This document shows, piece after piece, positions 10,647 through 20,856 of a stretch of DNA of 64,000 nt. The stretch lies in the NCBI GenBank assembly GCA_022539475.1, contig VCMS01000048.1, positions 1 through 64,000 on the forward strand, in the 5' to 3' direction. Each line of letters opens with the position of its first letter. The stretch's first letter is position 1. The notes beneath the pieces are model-generated. The model made no database searches. It had not been told where the DNA came from and saw only the letters and a program-made list of their open reading frames with translations. The DNA is from Gracilaria domingensis (lineage: Eukaryota > Rhodophyta > Florideophyceae > Gracilariales > Gracilariaceae). The translations under genes were made by a program, and so were the position numbers.

Positions 10647-11738
10647 TGTCAACCTCCAAAACTCTAAAGAGTCCCCTGATCGTTGTCAGAAGACGGTGAT
10701 CCGTCAACAATCAAGTCAATTCCACGACAGTGTCCTAAAACGGTTCTAGGTCGGGAGACCACTTTGTGGGGCAAACTCGGAAGAGTGAAACCCACCAGAC
10801 TGTCCGAAGGTCCGCTCTCGTGAGAGATGGCAGACCAGTGACAGAGCCCTCTGTACCACCGTAACTCGGTTGTAAGGCCGAAGTGGCAACTGGCTATACC
10901 TACAGAGGTGATAGGCCACGTGGTGAGGAAACGATGAGAAACTCCAGAGATGGGGTGGTATCGGCAACGATGAAACACGACCAACGACAGGTGTAGTCCC
11001 GAGAGGGAAAGCAACAGAAAACAACAACCAAACAACACCCACACGCGACGGGTAGGGCCTCCTCGGCACTGTGCCCGGAGCGGGGCGAGATCCTCCAACG
11101 GTAATGCACGGGTTTCCGTAAACACGGCAAAACTCTATACAGAGTCGGATCACTTCGTAATGTAGTCCTATACCTCCTCGGTACGACCCTCAGGTCCCGA
11201 CATCAACGACAGATGTTCCTCAAAGGTACCGAGAGGGTAGGACCACCGTAACCAGACGTGGCTATACTCGCGAGAGTGATAACCCACGTAGGCGGTTGGC
11301 GCCAGAGCCTCACTCGTGTAGAGTCCACTCAGGAGAGCGCTACTCGACAAAGAGTTCACTTAGAAGTGCTCGGGTTGACTTTACAAAGGTGCTCGCGACG
11401 ACGAGGTCGAGCTCACCTAAGTAGGTCTAAACTAACTATGTACACGTGGTGCACACCCGCAGGGGTCCGTACACGTGGCTAGCCCAGTGTCAGGCACCTC
11501 AGGTGCACTACCTATTGTCCCGTAATATGCACACACACGGTGGTGTAGTACACGCGTCCACCTAGCGGTATTGGCCAGCAATGGCAACCCTGATTACAGG
11601 TAACTGTGGGAAAGCCATTCCAAAAGTAACCGCCAAAATTGGGTCCAACTCATAACTCTTCGAGTGCATCCTCGTATCACTCCCCTGAGTATATGAGGCG
11701 CATCATCCTGATAACCACGCAAAATGCGTTGCTCTACA
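10647..11738 (-). repeat. 5' LTR of the chromovirus
   Basis: This is the right-hand copy of the terminal repeat, serving as the 5' LTR because the element reads leftward. The outer end is well fixed by the shared GCTCTACA and the start of hAT coding sequence. The inner end is uncertain: a TG at 10647 gives a terminal CA on the element strand and leaves a short gap to gag, but the matching part of the left LTR lies outside the window. Confidence 0.75.
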
Positions 11739-13998
11739 CTGCGCTGCATTCCATATCGAAGTAAGACACCAAATTTCCGGAGCCATCTCCATTGCCCGCA
11801 TTGTTCGATGAATCAGCAGTAGATGCGAAGTGGGACCTTCTCACAGACGATATAGGGCGCTGATTTCGACTCATTAACGCACGATTAAAGGCACAGAACA
11901 TCATTTTCTCCACTTTCATAGGATGCAATCGATTTCGCGACGGAGTGCGAATTCGTCCTTGCAGACTAAAGCTCCTCTCAACGCTAGACGAAGAGGGGCT
12001 CACTGATAGAATACGCAGTGCAAAATCTCTCAGCCACGGTCTTTCCCTACACTGCATCCAGTAAACAACGGGAATGTTTTTGTAGGCCATCAAAACCTCC
12101 CGCTCTCCTGGATTATCCACATCCGTTCTCCAAGATAGCCTCACATAAGTAAACTGTTCGAAAAGTCGGTGCACTGCTCCGTCTTCTCCACCAGAGCTTG
12201 GTAACTTTTGAGTTCGTGGGAAGACATCTGATGCAACGAACGCACGCAAATGTTTAAGAATCTCGGTACTGAAGGGCCTAAAGTCCTCATTGACACTGCG
12301 GATGTCCAAGAAATATGACACGAAGTGTATAGGTTGCAAAAGAGACACCCTTACTCGCTGTGTTGCACCACTCATTCGCTGACGAAATTTGCTTGTCACC
12401 TGGTCCTTCCGTTCCTGCGTAAAGAAAGTTGTTAATGGCAATGCCAAGAGCTTAGACTCTAGCTGTTTCGTCGCTGGGTAGACCTCAGATATTACAGAAC
12501 TATCATCATCAAAGATCCTTAGATAGTGCCTTATAATCCGCAGCACATGATAAATATCCAACGCCTTCTCGTACACAGAATTATCGCGCACAGTCGCCTC
12601 AAATACGTCGCGTTTCACATCACTTCGACCACTATACAAGGTTGTAGCAAAATCAGAACAATTAACCAGTCTTTGATACACTGGCTTTCCTCTCAGAAAG
12701 GAATGAATCATTCCTTCTGAGCTCGCAAATCTGGTAGGCGCCATTCTTACAGGCAAAACCGCTGTTCGTAGTGGCATCAGTCGATTGTAGTCGTCCAGTT
12801 CCCTGTTTGTAGTCGTATAACCTTGATTACGCAGCTCGTTGTTGTACTGTTCTTTTAGCTGCTTGAATCGAAAGTACAGCTTGGAGTGTTTCCTCAGATC
12901 ACTCACCACTCCGGATACAGTTTCAAGTATGTCCTTAACCCATAGTAGCTCGCCGATGTCCTGCATCAAAAGATTCGCGACATGAGTCTGGTCGGGGCTG
13001 GCGATAATGTGTTTGTAATTCAAGGCTAATTGGTCCTTAGCCTTCATACACGCGCTAGCGTTATCGCTCACCACTGCACACAAACGCTTCATGTCTCCAA
13101 ATTCGGAGAAGACGGATGTCACAGTTTGTTCGTATAGATTTGCGTCACAGCTAGCCGATCCCGTGTATACCGAGCGTAGAAAATAGGTCTTCCTGCAAGT
13201 ATCGACTCCCGTTATACAGAGAAGAACGTTGATAACGTTTTCGGAGTTAGCATCTGTCCAGCCATCGAAGATAAGTGTTCCATACGTGTGTTTAAGTGCC
13301 GCACTTATTGAGGATTTAACAGCTTGTAAACGTTTCTCATACATTGCCTGTATATTTTTACCAGCCATTCGAGCTATAGTAGGTACGGCATTCTCTAGAG
13401 CAGGATCCAGAAGTCTAACCAGCTCCCTGAGTTCACATTCGCCTTCTTTTTTGCTCAGAACTGTAAAAGGTAACATATGATGCACAACAAAACGAGTCAG
13501 AATGTTGTTCAGACGAGTCTGTTTGTCGTCAGCAGGCTTACCACGCACTTGAAGAGACTGCATGCTTTGCGACCGCATCATATTATGGCTCGAAAGATTT
13601 TCGTGCCTGGTAGTCTTCGTAGGTCTCACATTCTCCACATGTTCTGGGCGTCGTTTAATTGGAGTGATCGGTAATCCGAAACAATTCGCCGGACTGCCAA
13701 GCTCCTCATATGCACGGCGTAGTGAGGGAGTTTTGAGAAGCCTTAAAAGTGTTTCTGGTGATGTAAATGAACACCTTACCAAATGGTGACCAAGTTGTGT
13801 GGCGTTGGGCGTGGCGGCTTTGGTTTGCCATCTGCAACCATTGCAGGTAGTATAGAGAGTTTCGCCTAGAGAGGATCCCTCAGTGGCAGGCTGAAGTGAG
13901 AAACATTCTGATGACCACCAGCTGCTTTTTCTCCCGACTCTTTTGGAGCTCGAAGACGTACGCGAATCAAGCGTTTGACGATTGTTGTTTGTGGACAT
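11734..13998 (-). CDS. hAT-family transposase, 3' end interrupted by LTR insertion
   Basis: The 754-residue protein begins at a clear ATG (13998). Near residue 55 lies a BED-type zinc finger (CNGCRWQ...HHLVRC). The central DUF659-like transposase core has GTLIFDGWTDANSENVINVL and VVSDNASACMKAKDQL. The C-terminus carries the hAT dimerisation signature, with LRDFALRILSVSPSSSSVER near residue 660. The reading frame crosses the LTR junction at 11738/11739 and the stop codon at 11734-11736 belongs to the LTR, so the native C-terminus and the left end of the transposon were displaced by the retrotransposon. The core is otherwise open, so this insertion may be recent. Confidence in the family is high; whether any activity remains is unknown. 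Confidence 0.9.
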   Translation of the reverse strand: MSTNNNRQTLDSRTSSSSKRVGRKSSWWSSECFSLQPATEGSSLGETLYTTCNGCRWQTKAATPNATQLGHHLVRCSFTSPETLLRLLKTPSLRRAYEELGSPANCFGLPITPIKRRPEHVENVRPTKTTRHENLSSHNMMRSQSMQSLQVRGKPADDKQTRLNNILTRFVVHHMLPFTVLSKKEGECELRELVRLLDPALENAVPTIARMAGKNIQAMYEKRLQAVKSSISAALKHTYGTLIFDGWTDANSENVINVLLCITGVDTCRKTYFLRSVYTGSASCDANLYEQTVTSVFSEFGDMKRLCAVVSDNASACMKAKDQLALNYKHIIASPDQTHVANLLMQDIGELLWVKDILETVSGVVSDLRKHSKLYFRFKQLKEQYNNELRNQGYTTTNRELDDYNRLMPLRTAVLPVRMAPTRFASSEGMIHSFLRGKPVYQRLVNCSDFATTLYSGRSDVKRDVFEATVRDNSVYEKALDIYHVLRIIRHYLRIFDDDSSVISEVYPATKQLESKLLALPLTTFFTQERKDQVTSKFRQRMSGATQRVRVSLLQPIHFVSYFLDIRSVNEDFRPFSTEILKHLRAFVASDVFPRTQKLPSSGGEDGAVHRLFEQFTYVRLSWRTDVDNPGEREVLMAYKNIPVVYWMQCRERPWLRDFALRILSVSPSSSSVERSFSLQGRIRTPSRNRLHPMKVEKMMFCAFNRALMSRNQRPISSVRRSHFASTADSSNNAGNGDGSGNLVSYFDMECSAV

Positions 13999-14720
13999 AA
14001 TGTGCGCTTTAAGATGTTGAAATGGTAAACGACATCATTATTCTTATAGGTAATGCGTTGCGGATGACGAAAGTATAACGCGATGGAATTAGTTGCAGAA
14101 AGTGGAAGCACGGTCAGATAGCAGTGCACAGACTTGAACGGGCGTCGTGAACAGAGCACTGCTCTGCTGCGGTGCTGCAAGCTGGGTGGAGAATATAGAG
14201 AGTGCAACATTGCACGTATAAACCGATTTTTGAGCCAGACTCTAGGGCTGCCAAAGGAACGTAAGTATCTCGCAATTACAGAAGGTCGCAAAGACCTTGA
14301 AGGATAAGGCGTTGTCCTTCGACTTCTGCCGCGGACACTCTCGATTGAATGGAAAGTGTGTCTGCCGGACAGCTTTCATGTCTTTGAAAGCCTACGCTCT
14401 GGTTTTGAACGAATCGATCATATTCAATGAAAGCAACGAAACTATTATTGACACGTTCAATAGTCTGTTGCTTGTCCAACGTGTCGTGACAGCGTATCGG
14501 GCATGACCGAAGTGACACAACCGCTTCAAAAGCTTTGTAGGAGGCCTAAAAATTTTCTCATCTTGAAGAACGCTGCCCTTGGTATTTCCCGATAGTGATC
14601 GGTCATGAATCACGAATCGTGATTCACGATCGATCACGATTGTTTGTGAAATCACAAAATTTGTTTGTGATCGATCGTAAATTACGATTCGTAATCGATC
14701 GCGAATCACGTAGATCACTA
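13999..14720 (-). mobile_element. hAT 5' non-coding region and candidate terminal inverted repeat
   Basis: Upstream of the transposase ATG there is no other gene. Bases 14593-14720 are packed with short inverted copies of an AATCACGAT / CGATCGATCACGAT motif and are bounded by TAGTGATC on the left and GATCACTA on the right. Dense subterminal repeats near a TAG/CAG terminus are typical of hAT ends. I take GATCACTA ending at 14720 as the likely right terminus. The partner terminus would lie beyond the window, so no target-site duplication can be tested. Alternatively 14593-14720 is a separate tiny inverted-repeat element; its immediate flanks show no 8-base duplication. Confidence 0.4.
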
Positions 14721-14973
14721 CACGTAGCAGTCGTGTTAGAATCAAACTTTGAACGATAATTGATTTTATTTTATATTTAAAAACTGTTAAATAAAATATG
14801 AACACCCTTGCATAGTGTAAAACGTGTACAACAAGAAAATGAGAATTGATTCAAAACCAACAAAACTCCCAGAAATCAGGACCTTGCGATGTGACAGCAG
14901 AGGCGGCAGTTTAGACAACGAAGCTTCGTCATGCCGGACTAGCACCCATGCACGAAGTTGAAACTCAAAACCG

Positions 14974-14981
14974 TATAAAAG
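14974..14981 (+). promoter_or_regulatory. TATA box of first NFACT-R gene
   Basis: TATAAAAG stands 107 bases before the chosen ATG (15088). A start of transcription about 30 bases downstream would leave a leader of about 80 bases containing one short upstream ORF starting with ATGCAGCTGGAG. Confidence 0.5.
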
Positions 14982-15087
14982 TAGCGGATGCAGCTGGAGA
15001 TAACGCTGTTGAAACTACAGCTGTTAAGGTTCTTGAAGAACACATATTCCTGAAAACAAGGTGCGGAGGAAGCCTCGGCTTGCCATC

Positions 15088-15483
15088 ATGAAGAGCGTAA
15101 CCACTTCCGAGGACAAACTTCTAATCCGTATTGGTGATAATGCCAATGAGAACGACACATTATGGCGAGGCGCCAAACAGAACGACCTTTGGTTCCATTT
15201 GGATGGCATGTCGTCTCCTCACGTCCTTCTTTCTGTTCCGGGGAAAAAGAAGACAAAGGCTCAGCTCAGCGAAGCTATACACGAGTGCGCACAGCTGGTC
15301 AAATATTTCTCGAAAGCGAGAGAAATGGCACAGGTGACAGTGATGTATATCGAGGCCAAGTGGGTGTCTGCGGACCCATCTGGAAAAGCAGGTTCGGTGA
15401 TTTTGAAGAAGGAACCTACGAGAATGAAAGTAGTGTTTGACGAGAGATGTATTGCATTCTTTTTGGCACAGATGAAGAAGTAG
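15088..15483 (+). CDS. NFACT-R (DUF814) domain protein, CCDC25/Jlp2-like
   Basis: The protein is 131 residues and is almost entirely an NFACT-R domain. It has LLIRIGDNANENDTLW, then the signature NDLWFHLDGMSSPHVLLSVP, and a helix AIHECAQLVKYFSKARE that matches the shape of CCDC25/Jlp2 proteins (CAHLVKANS...). In Rqc2/NEMF the same domain closes a much larger protein that extends nascent chains on stalled ribosomes; the stand-alone form has been linked to tRNA-related and DNA-sensing roles elsewhere. The role here is not established. The frame is open from 15061, but that codon is GTG, so I chose the ATG at 15088, which gives the start MKSV. The neighbouring paralogue starts MRSV. Confidence 0.8.
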   Translation: MKSVTTSEDKLLIRIGDNANENDTLWRGAKQNDLWFHLDGMSSPHVLLSVPGKKKTKAQLSEAIHECAQLVKYFSKAREMAQVTVMYIEAKWVSADPSGKAGSVILKKEPTRMKVVFDERCIAFFLAQMKK

Positions 15484-16214
15484 AACTTGTGAAGCGCAGG
15501 ACTGCGGGAGAAGAACTTGAGCTGGTCTTGTTTTTGGTTTGCAAACTAACTCACGATAGCTCCTAGTTTCGAGTTTCGGTTGACTTTGAGTTCACAGCGC
15601 GTTGGTGCGCTTTCGAGTGACTTGTGACCCTTGACTCTGTATCTATCCTTCACTAAAACGCTATTTAACTTTGTTCTTGTTTCCATATCTCTCATAACTC
15701 CCGAATTCTCTCCATCGGTGACCTTACCCAGAGGAGGTAATTATCTTCGGAATCGGAATCGCTGCGGAGTGAGATTCGCCGTGACAAAATGCAAATGTGC
15801 TGGCACAGCGAACCGTGACGAGAAACGTATGCGTATAAGCGCCGGCGCTACCAGAGCGTACAAAATGCAGCTTACGACATGCCGAAAAAGCATTCCTGAA
15901 ACCATTTCAGCCCGTTTTATCCCAGCACCGTCTTGTCACACGCATCAAAAATTGCGCTGTTTCCCTGAAAACGGATCCCTCCACCGGACGCCTCGCCCAC
16001 GAAACCTGTCTCCCCTTCTCTGCGCAGCCCATGCGAACAAGCATTCTACGCATGACTTTAGCCAACTTTCACGGCCTTCGACTTCACGGACCGTGTGCCG
16101 AGTTACGAGAAGGGCCAACTTCAACGTCTGGCTGAACCGAAGCTGTCCAGACCACACTGGAAGTTGATCTCATTTGCAGCACCTGCGGAGGTGTCAGAAC
16201 TGAGCACTTGAGAG
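15484..16214. other. Intergenic, no gene seen
   Basis: The spacer between the two NFACT-R genes has no recognisable coding sequence, RNA gene or repeat. Open frames here give no domain. Confidence 0.5.
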
Positions 16215-17570
16215 ATGCGAAGCGTTCTCTCTTGCCAGGGATTTCTAATCTATATCGGTGATACTGATGATGAAAATGCTTCTCTGTGTCGTCATGCGTT
16301 CCCTGACGACTTATGGATACATCTGAGCGAGCGCGCGTCTCCACATGCACTTGTGTCAATTGGTGACCTCAAGCTTCTCTCAGGCCAGGAAGATCGCTAT
16401 CGGCGAACACCAGATGGGAGGAAGATGTTGGATCTGGGGCTAACAATTTATGAGGCTGCTTTGCTCGTCAAATTTCTGTCAGACTCGCGCGAAGACGAAG
16501 AGTCAAACGCAGTTTATACTCGAGCGGATTCTTTATTGCTTAATGAGGCGAACAGAAGTTCTGGAGGCTCGGTTTATGACATACTCTCTGGAAGCACAAG
16601 CCACCATGATGATGAATTTTCCGAAATGCCAGGAAGAGTGCTGCTCACCAGAATGCCACATTTCTATCGTATCGAGCACGATGAACACAAGGCCCTACAG
16701 CTGCTTGCGAGGTCGGAAAGATCTGGTTCCATGGGCAACATGGATCGAGAGTATACTGCGTGGAAAGAGATAATGCTTCGCAGAGAAGCTACTAACAGGC
16801 GGGAGTGGTATATGAGAAGGTCATATGGAGAACAAATCTTTCAAGACGATTCTGACGACGAGAGTGACGCGGAGAACGGAGAAATTGCAAACTTACACAA
16901 CATGGAACAAAATGGTGGCGATGAACATGACGACGCTCACGATGATGTTCACGAGGACATTGACGACATGAGCGTGGAACAGAAAGATGTGAGTACTTCA
17001 GATTCTGAAGAAGCTCATAACTGCGAAGCCAATGAAAAGGGGACATTTCATACGAAGTCTGAAAAGGAGAACTGCGGGAAAGCTGAACCAACAGAAGAGG
17101 TTGATGTCCAAAAAGTCAAGGAGATAAAGCCGTACCAAAGTGAACTATCTGAGGACTGCAGAACGGACGGTTCCAAGAGAGAACTCACGACTGTCACAGG
17201 AAGCGAGAAGAAGGACGCAGGACCCAACCTTGATCGAAAGGGGCATGTCGACAACGAAAACGAAAAACAAAAGGCCAACATCACTGCCAACGACGTTAGC
17301 TGTCTGGAGTCGAATAAAGAGTCCACTATTGGTGTGCTTCAGGATGGGCTGGCGTACAACAATAAATCGGATCAAAAGAATATAAAAAGGCCGCCAAGCC
17401 TCAACGTCGTTCCAGAGAAACGACCCAATCAGGATCAAAGTGAAAAACGCAGAAACGTGGTCCGGGCGGTAGAGAAGAAAACTAATGAAGACCAAACGGA
17501 TAAGGGTAAGAGTGCTAGCCAAGTTATGGAGAGAAGAGTACCGGATGGGACCGAGACTAAAGCTTCGTAG
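16215..17570 (+). CDS. NFACT-R domain protein with long acidic tail
   Basis: The protein is 451 residues. Residues 1-150 are a second, more divergent NFACT-R domain: GFLIYIGDTDDENASL, then DDLWIHLSERASPHALVSI, then TIYEAALLVKFLSDSRE. It aligns segment by segment with the gene 0.7 kb upstream, but has a loop insertion after the HALVSI strand and another before RVLLTRMPHF. A charged helical segment follows (about 170-215). The remaining 230 residues are a disordered Asp/Glu/Lys/Asn-rich tail with repeated D-D-x-H runs. The pair probably arose by duplication. The tail could be a scaffold or a basic-protein binding region. Function unknown. Confidence 0.75.
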   Translation: MRSVLSCQGFLIYIGDTDDENASLCRHAFPDDLWIHLSERASPHALVSIGDLKLLSGQEDRYRRTPDGRKMLDLGLTIYEAALLVKFLSDSREDEESNAVYTRADSLLLNEANRSSGGSVYDILSGSTSHHDDEFSEMPGRVLLTRMPHFYRIEHDEHKALQLLARSERSGSMGNMDREYTAWKEIMLRREATNRREWYMRRSYGEQIFQDDSDDESDAENGEIANLHNMEQNGGDEHDDAHDDVHEDIDDMSVEQKDVSTSDSEEAHNCEANEKGTFHTKSEKENCGKAEPTEEVDVQKVKEIKPYQSELSEDCRTDGSKRELTTVTGSEKKDAGPNLDRKGHVDNENEKQKANITANDVSCLESNKESTIGVLQDGLAYNNKSDQKNIKRPPSLNVVPEKRPNQDQSEKRRNVVRAVEKKTNEDQTDKGKSASQVMERRVPDGTETKAS

Positions 17571-18891
17571 TACAGATTTCTTTTTGGAACTTGTGGATGT
17601 TGAGCTGAGGGATCTAGAGCAGCACGGGCTGCCGGGTGGATTCTTGAGAGAGAATATGGTCTAGCAAAGGCGGTCATTAACTTCAGACAGCAGTGTACGT
17701 AAAGATAGCTTAAGACGAAGATGGTCGTAATTTGCATACTTGCCCTGTCGGAATTTAAACTTGAGAGCCGACACTTTGTTCTTTAGCATTATAAGCTGAA
17801 AGATGTTAGCCCTGGAGAAACATGTGCTCAAGAAGTAAGTTTCTGGGCTAGGCGAAGCTTTGTTGAAAAGAAAGGATATGTGAAACTTTGTGAACGATTG
17901 TAACGTGAAGCAGTTCTTGACGACTGGCAGACAGCGCAGCGAAAGCTGCGTTGTCACATGCGGCGAAGATGTCGAACGTGCGACTGGATCTTCAGTGTTC
18001 TTTGAAGAAATTCGATCAATGTCTGGCTCTCGAGTTCGGGGCGCAAAGTGCGTTCGTATGGAGAAAAGATTTGGTTATGAGCAGCAACTGCATGAGTTGC
18101 GCAGCGTCGAGCGTATCAAGACTGTTTCACGTTCCTCGGAGAAACAACTCTCTTTAAAGGTTGGGATTCCCAACTTGGGAGTCTATCCCTTACGTAGTCG
18201 CTGCGTTAGAGGTTTCCGTGCCCAAACCTTTGCCTCCATCATGGAGAGCGCAAACAATAGAAGAAGGGAGAACCCGTTGGGTTTACTTCGAGTGCAGCTC
18301 GCCACAAGAGGACAGGAGAGAGGCGAGTGATTGTCTTGTGTCGAAGTTGTGTGTGGTGCGTGATAAACACCTTCGTATGATGACGGGAAGACGTTGAGAG
18401 TTGTAGTTTATAAGGCCAAAAGAACATGATCATCATCTTTGTCATCAGTAGCAGCAGTGAAGGGACCTCTGTCTTCAAAACAGCGGCCTAGTTCCTGTGC
18501 CCTTCTAAGATATCTCCCACCCAAATCGTGGGGGTCAACCAACCCAGAAACCAATACCCGACGCGATCAAATCCACGGCGCGTGGGTGCTGTCCTTGCTG
18601 TGCCGCATTGCAGACAAATCTCGCAGTTCCGTTGCACACGTTACGTGCCACTGGCGCCAAACTGCGCTTCATCTTTTCCCGCGTTCGCGCCAAAAAAAAT
18701 CGAAACTCGCGACCGCAGGTCTTTCCGTTGTGGCCGCAACGTATCCGAATCGCAAGAGCTGCATTGCTTATGCGCTTCGACCCGTTCGCACAAGTCACAC
18801 TCGATATAGGCTTCTACAATCCCCTTCCTGTTCCACTTTTCCGTCGTTCTCTTTCCTGCCCGACTTCTTCCCTGGACTTCGAAGTCGCAGC
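17571..18891. other. Intergenic and upstream region of the Tousled-like kinase
   Basis: No convincing gene. An open plus-strand frame at 17890-18330 begins at GTG and matches nothing I know. The frame of the kinase stays open up to 18439 without an ATG, consistent with untranslated leader. Bases 18600-18890 are GC-rich and then pyrimidine-rich just before the kinase ATG. Confidence 0.5.
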
Positions 18892-20856
18892 ATGGCCAGC
18901 ACAGAAAATCTCGAACCCATTACGGCAGAAGATGATCAATCTTCCCGTCGGCTTCGTCTTCTCGAGGCTCGCTTAAGTGCCGCACCTGCAACCCCACCAC
19001 AGATGCGCAGCGCACCAGGTGTACCGCCAGTTCAACCCCGGACGCCACCTCCCACTGATGAGATAGAGGATGTGCGCAGTTTTTCATCCGATTCTATGTC
19101 ACGGCCGGCCACCCCCGCACCCGTCCCAAGCAATGCGCGCAGAAAATACGCCCCAGCTCCGAAGGCCAAAATGAAAAAACGCAAGCGACATTCTCCGGCC
19201 TTCAAATCAGGTAGACTAGATGAGTTCTTCAAGCCAATGGGCGACTCTCCACCGCGGAAAAAGGATATTCCTATCGAAGCAGCGGAAGCTCCCAAGCAAG
19301 ATGACTACGCGTATCTGCGCGGAATGATCGAGCGCCTGAAGAGGGATAATGAAAATCTCAAGAAGGCTGCGGGTGATGCTGAGAACTTGGTTGCCCAGAA
19401 CGAAGATTTGCGCACTCAGATTGAGATCGAGATGCCCGCTCTACGAGAACAATTGGACGAACGTGAAACAGAACTTGAGCGCGAGCGTGAATGTGCGGAA
19501 CGCACTAAGGAGGAATTAAGATCGGTTTTAGTTTCTTTGGCTAGGCATGAACGTCGAGAGGCCGCTCGGAAATCTTCAGATGATGGAGAACGTCTGGGCA
19601 AACCAGTTGTCCAGCGGACAAGAACTTCGATCCATGAGGCATGGCAAGATGGTCACCAGTGGAAGCAGATCCAGAATGACATGGAGTCGATACAAAATGA
19701 AAAGGAAAGCTTAGAGAAGAGGAAAAAGGAACTAATGAAAAAGCGAGCTCAATTGCAGAAGAAAGAGTGCGCCCAGGAGGGGGAAATGCCTCCACCTCCA
19801 CCTGTCCACAAGACAAATGTTCCGTTTGAGGAAACTGTTGAGTACCATCAGGAAATGGAGGATGTATGCCGTGTGCAGATGCAGGTTCTAAAGAAGCAGG
19901 AGACAGCTTTGCTTGAAACAAGACAAAGCCTTTTGAAGGAAAGAGAAATACTTATTCGCGAAATTAGACGACAGTCAGATGAACGAGACTCGAGGTTTTC
20001 ACAGTTTCCTGTCCTCAGCGAGCGATACCAGCTTCTGAACCTGCTTGGAAGAGGTGGGTTTAGCGAGGTGTTCAAAGCCTATGACTTGCGTGATGGGGCG
20101 TATGTCGCCTGCAAAATCCATCAACTTGCAAGCAACTGGAAAGAGGAGAAGAAGCGGAGCTTCATAAGACATGCAATGAGAGAGTATGATATCCATAAGT
20201 CTCTGAAGCATCCAAGAGTAGTCCAACTCATTGACATATTTGAAATCGATGAAAACACTTTTTGCACGGTATTGGAATACTGCGAAGGTAGTGACCTTGA
20301 TTCGTACTTACGTGCACACAAGACTCTACCAGAGAAAGAAGCCCGCTCAATTATTGCGCAGGTGTGTTCCGGTTTACTATATCTCGCAGAGCAGGAACGC
20401 AGAATTATCCATTACGATCTCAAGCCTGGAAACATCCTGTTGAATAAGGGAGAGGTTCAAATCACAGACTTTGGCCTCTCCAAGATAATGAGCGAAGGGA
20501 GCTCTACCGTAGATGTCATGGAGCTGACTTCTCAAGGGGCCGGGACAATGTGGTATCTCCCTCCTGAATGTTTTGATACTGGTGGTAACGCTAAAATCAG
20601 TGTCAAAGTTGATGTGTGGAGTGCGGGAGTAATCCTGTTTCAAATGCTGTACGGAAGAAAGCCGTTTGGCCATGACCAAACACAGGAAAAGATGTTCCGC
20701 GAAAAGACTGTTCAGCACCAGGAACTGCAATTCCCGCAAAAACCCCAAGTATCGGATCTTGCAAAAGATTTTATGAGGAGATGTCTGACAAGGAAAGCAT
20801 CGACAAGACCAGATGTTCGACAAGCTCTGATGCATCCCTTCTTAAGGAAGAGATAA
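18892..20856 (+). CDS. TLK: Tousled-like serine/threonine kinase
   Basis: The protein is 654 residues from the ATG at 18892 (context gcagcATGgcc); the upstream open frame starts at TTG and is probably leader. Residues 1-75 are disordered, then come a Lys/Arg-rich likely nuclear signal (KMKKRKRHSP) and RLDEFFKPM, which resembles the DYF/PIP-like motif of animal TLKs. Residues 140-370 are coiled coil. The kinase domain runs from about 379 to the end. It has GRGGFSEVFKAYD, VACKIH for the lysine, IIHYDLKPGN with HYD in place of HRD (a TLK hallmark), ITDFGLSKIM, and LTSQGAGTMWYLPPECF. In other lineages TLKs phosphorylate the histone chaperone Asf1 in S phase. The domain order and length match the family, so confidence is high. 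Confidence 0.95.
   Translation: MASTENLEPITAEDDQSSRRLRLLEARLSAAPATPPQMRSAPGVPPVQPRTPPPTDEIEDVRSFSSDSMSRPATPAPVPSNARRKYAPAPKAKMKKRKRHSPAFKSGRLDEFFKPMGDSPPRKKDIPIEAAEAPKQDDYAYLRGMIERLKRDNENLKKAAGDAENLVAQNEDLRTQIEIEMPALREQLDERETELERERECAERTKEELRSVLVSLARHERREAARKSSDDGERLGKPVVQRTRTSIHEAWQDGHQWKQIQNDMESIQNEKESLEKRKKELMKKRAQLQKKECAQEGEMPPPPPVHKTNVPFEETVEYHQEMEDVCRVQMQVLKKQETALLETRQSLLKEREILIREIRRQSDERDSRFSQFPVLSERYQLLNLLGRGGFSEVFKAYDLRDGAYVACKIHQLASNWKEEKKRSFIRHAMREYDIHKSLKHPRVVQLIDIFEIDENTFCTVLEYCEGSDLDSYLRAHKTLPEKEARSIIAQVCSGLLYLAEQERRIIHYDLKPGNILLNKGEVQITDFGLSKIMSEGSSTVDVMELTSQGAGTMWYLPPECFDTGGNAKISVKVDVWSAGVILFQMLYGRKPFGHDQTQEKMFREKTVQHQELQFPQKPQVSDLAKDFMRRCLTRKASTRPDVRQALMHPFLRKR

Larger units (their letters stand above)
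1..11738 (-). mobile_element. LTR retrotransposon, Ty3/Gypsy chromovirus type, nearly whole
   Basis: Two long direct repeats bracket minus-strand gag and pol genes. Pol domain order is protease, reverse transcriptase, RNase H, integrase, which is the Ty3/Gypsy order, and a chromodomain ORF lies downstream, as in chromoviruses. The left LTR runs off the window, so the element is longer than shown. gag and pol are long and open, so this copy looks largely whole and probably young in that part. The plus-strand accessory region near the left LTR looks broken, by roughly three interruptions. The right LTR abuts a hAT transposase gene, so the element inserted into a DNA transposon. Confidence 0.93.

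Noticed and set aside
15061-15087. Upstream extension of the first NFACT-R protein
   Set aside because: The extra codons begin with GTG; the ATG at 15088 gives a start matching the paralogue.
17890-18330. 146-codon plus-strand ORF
   Set aside because: Starts at GTG, has no recognisable features and overlaps antisense frames.
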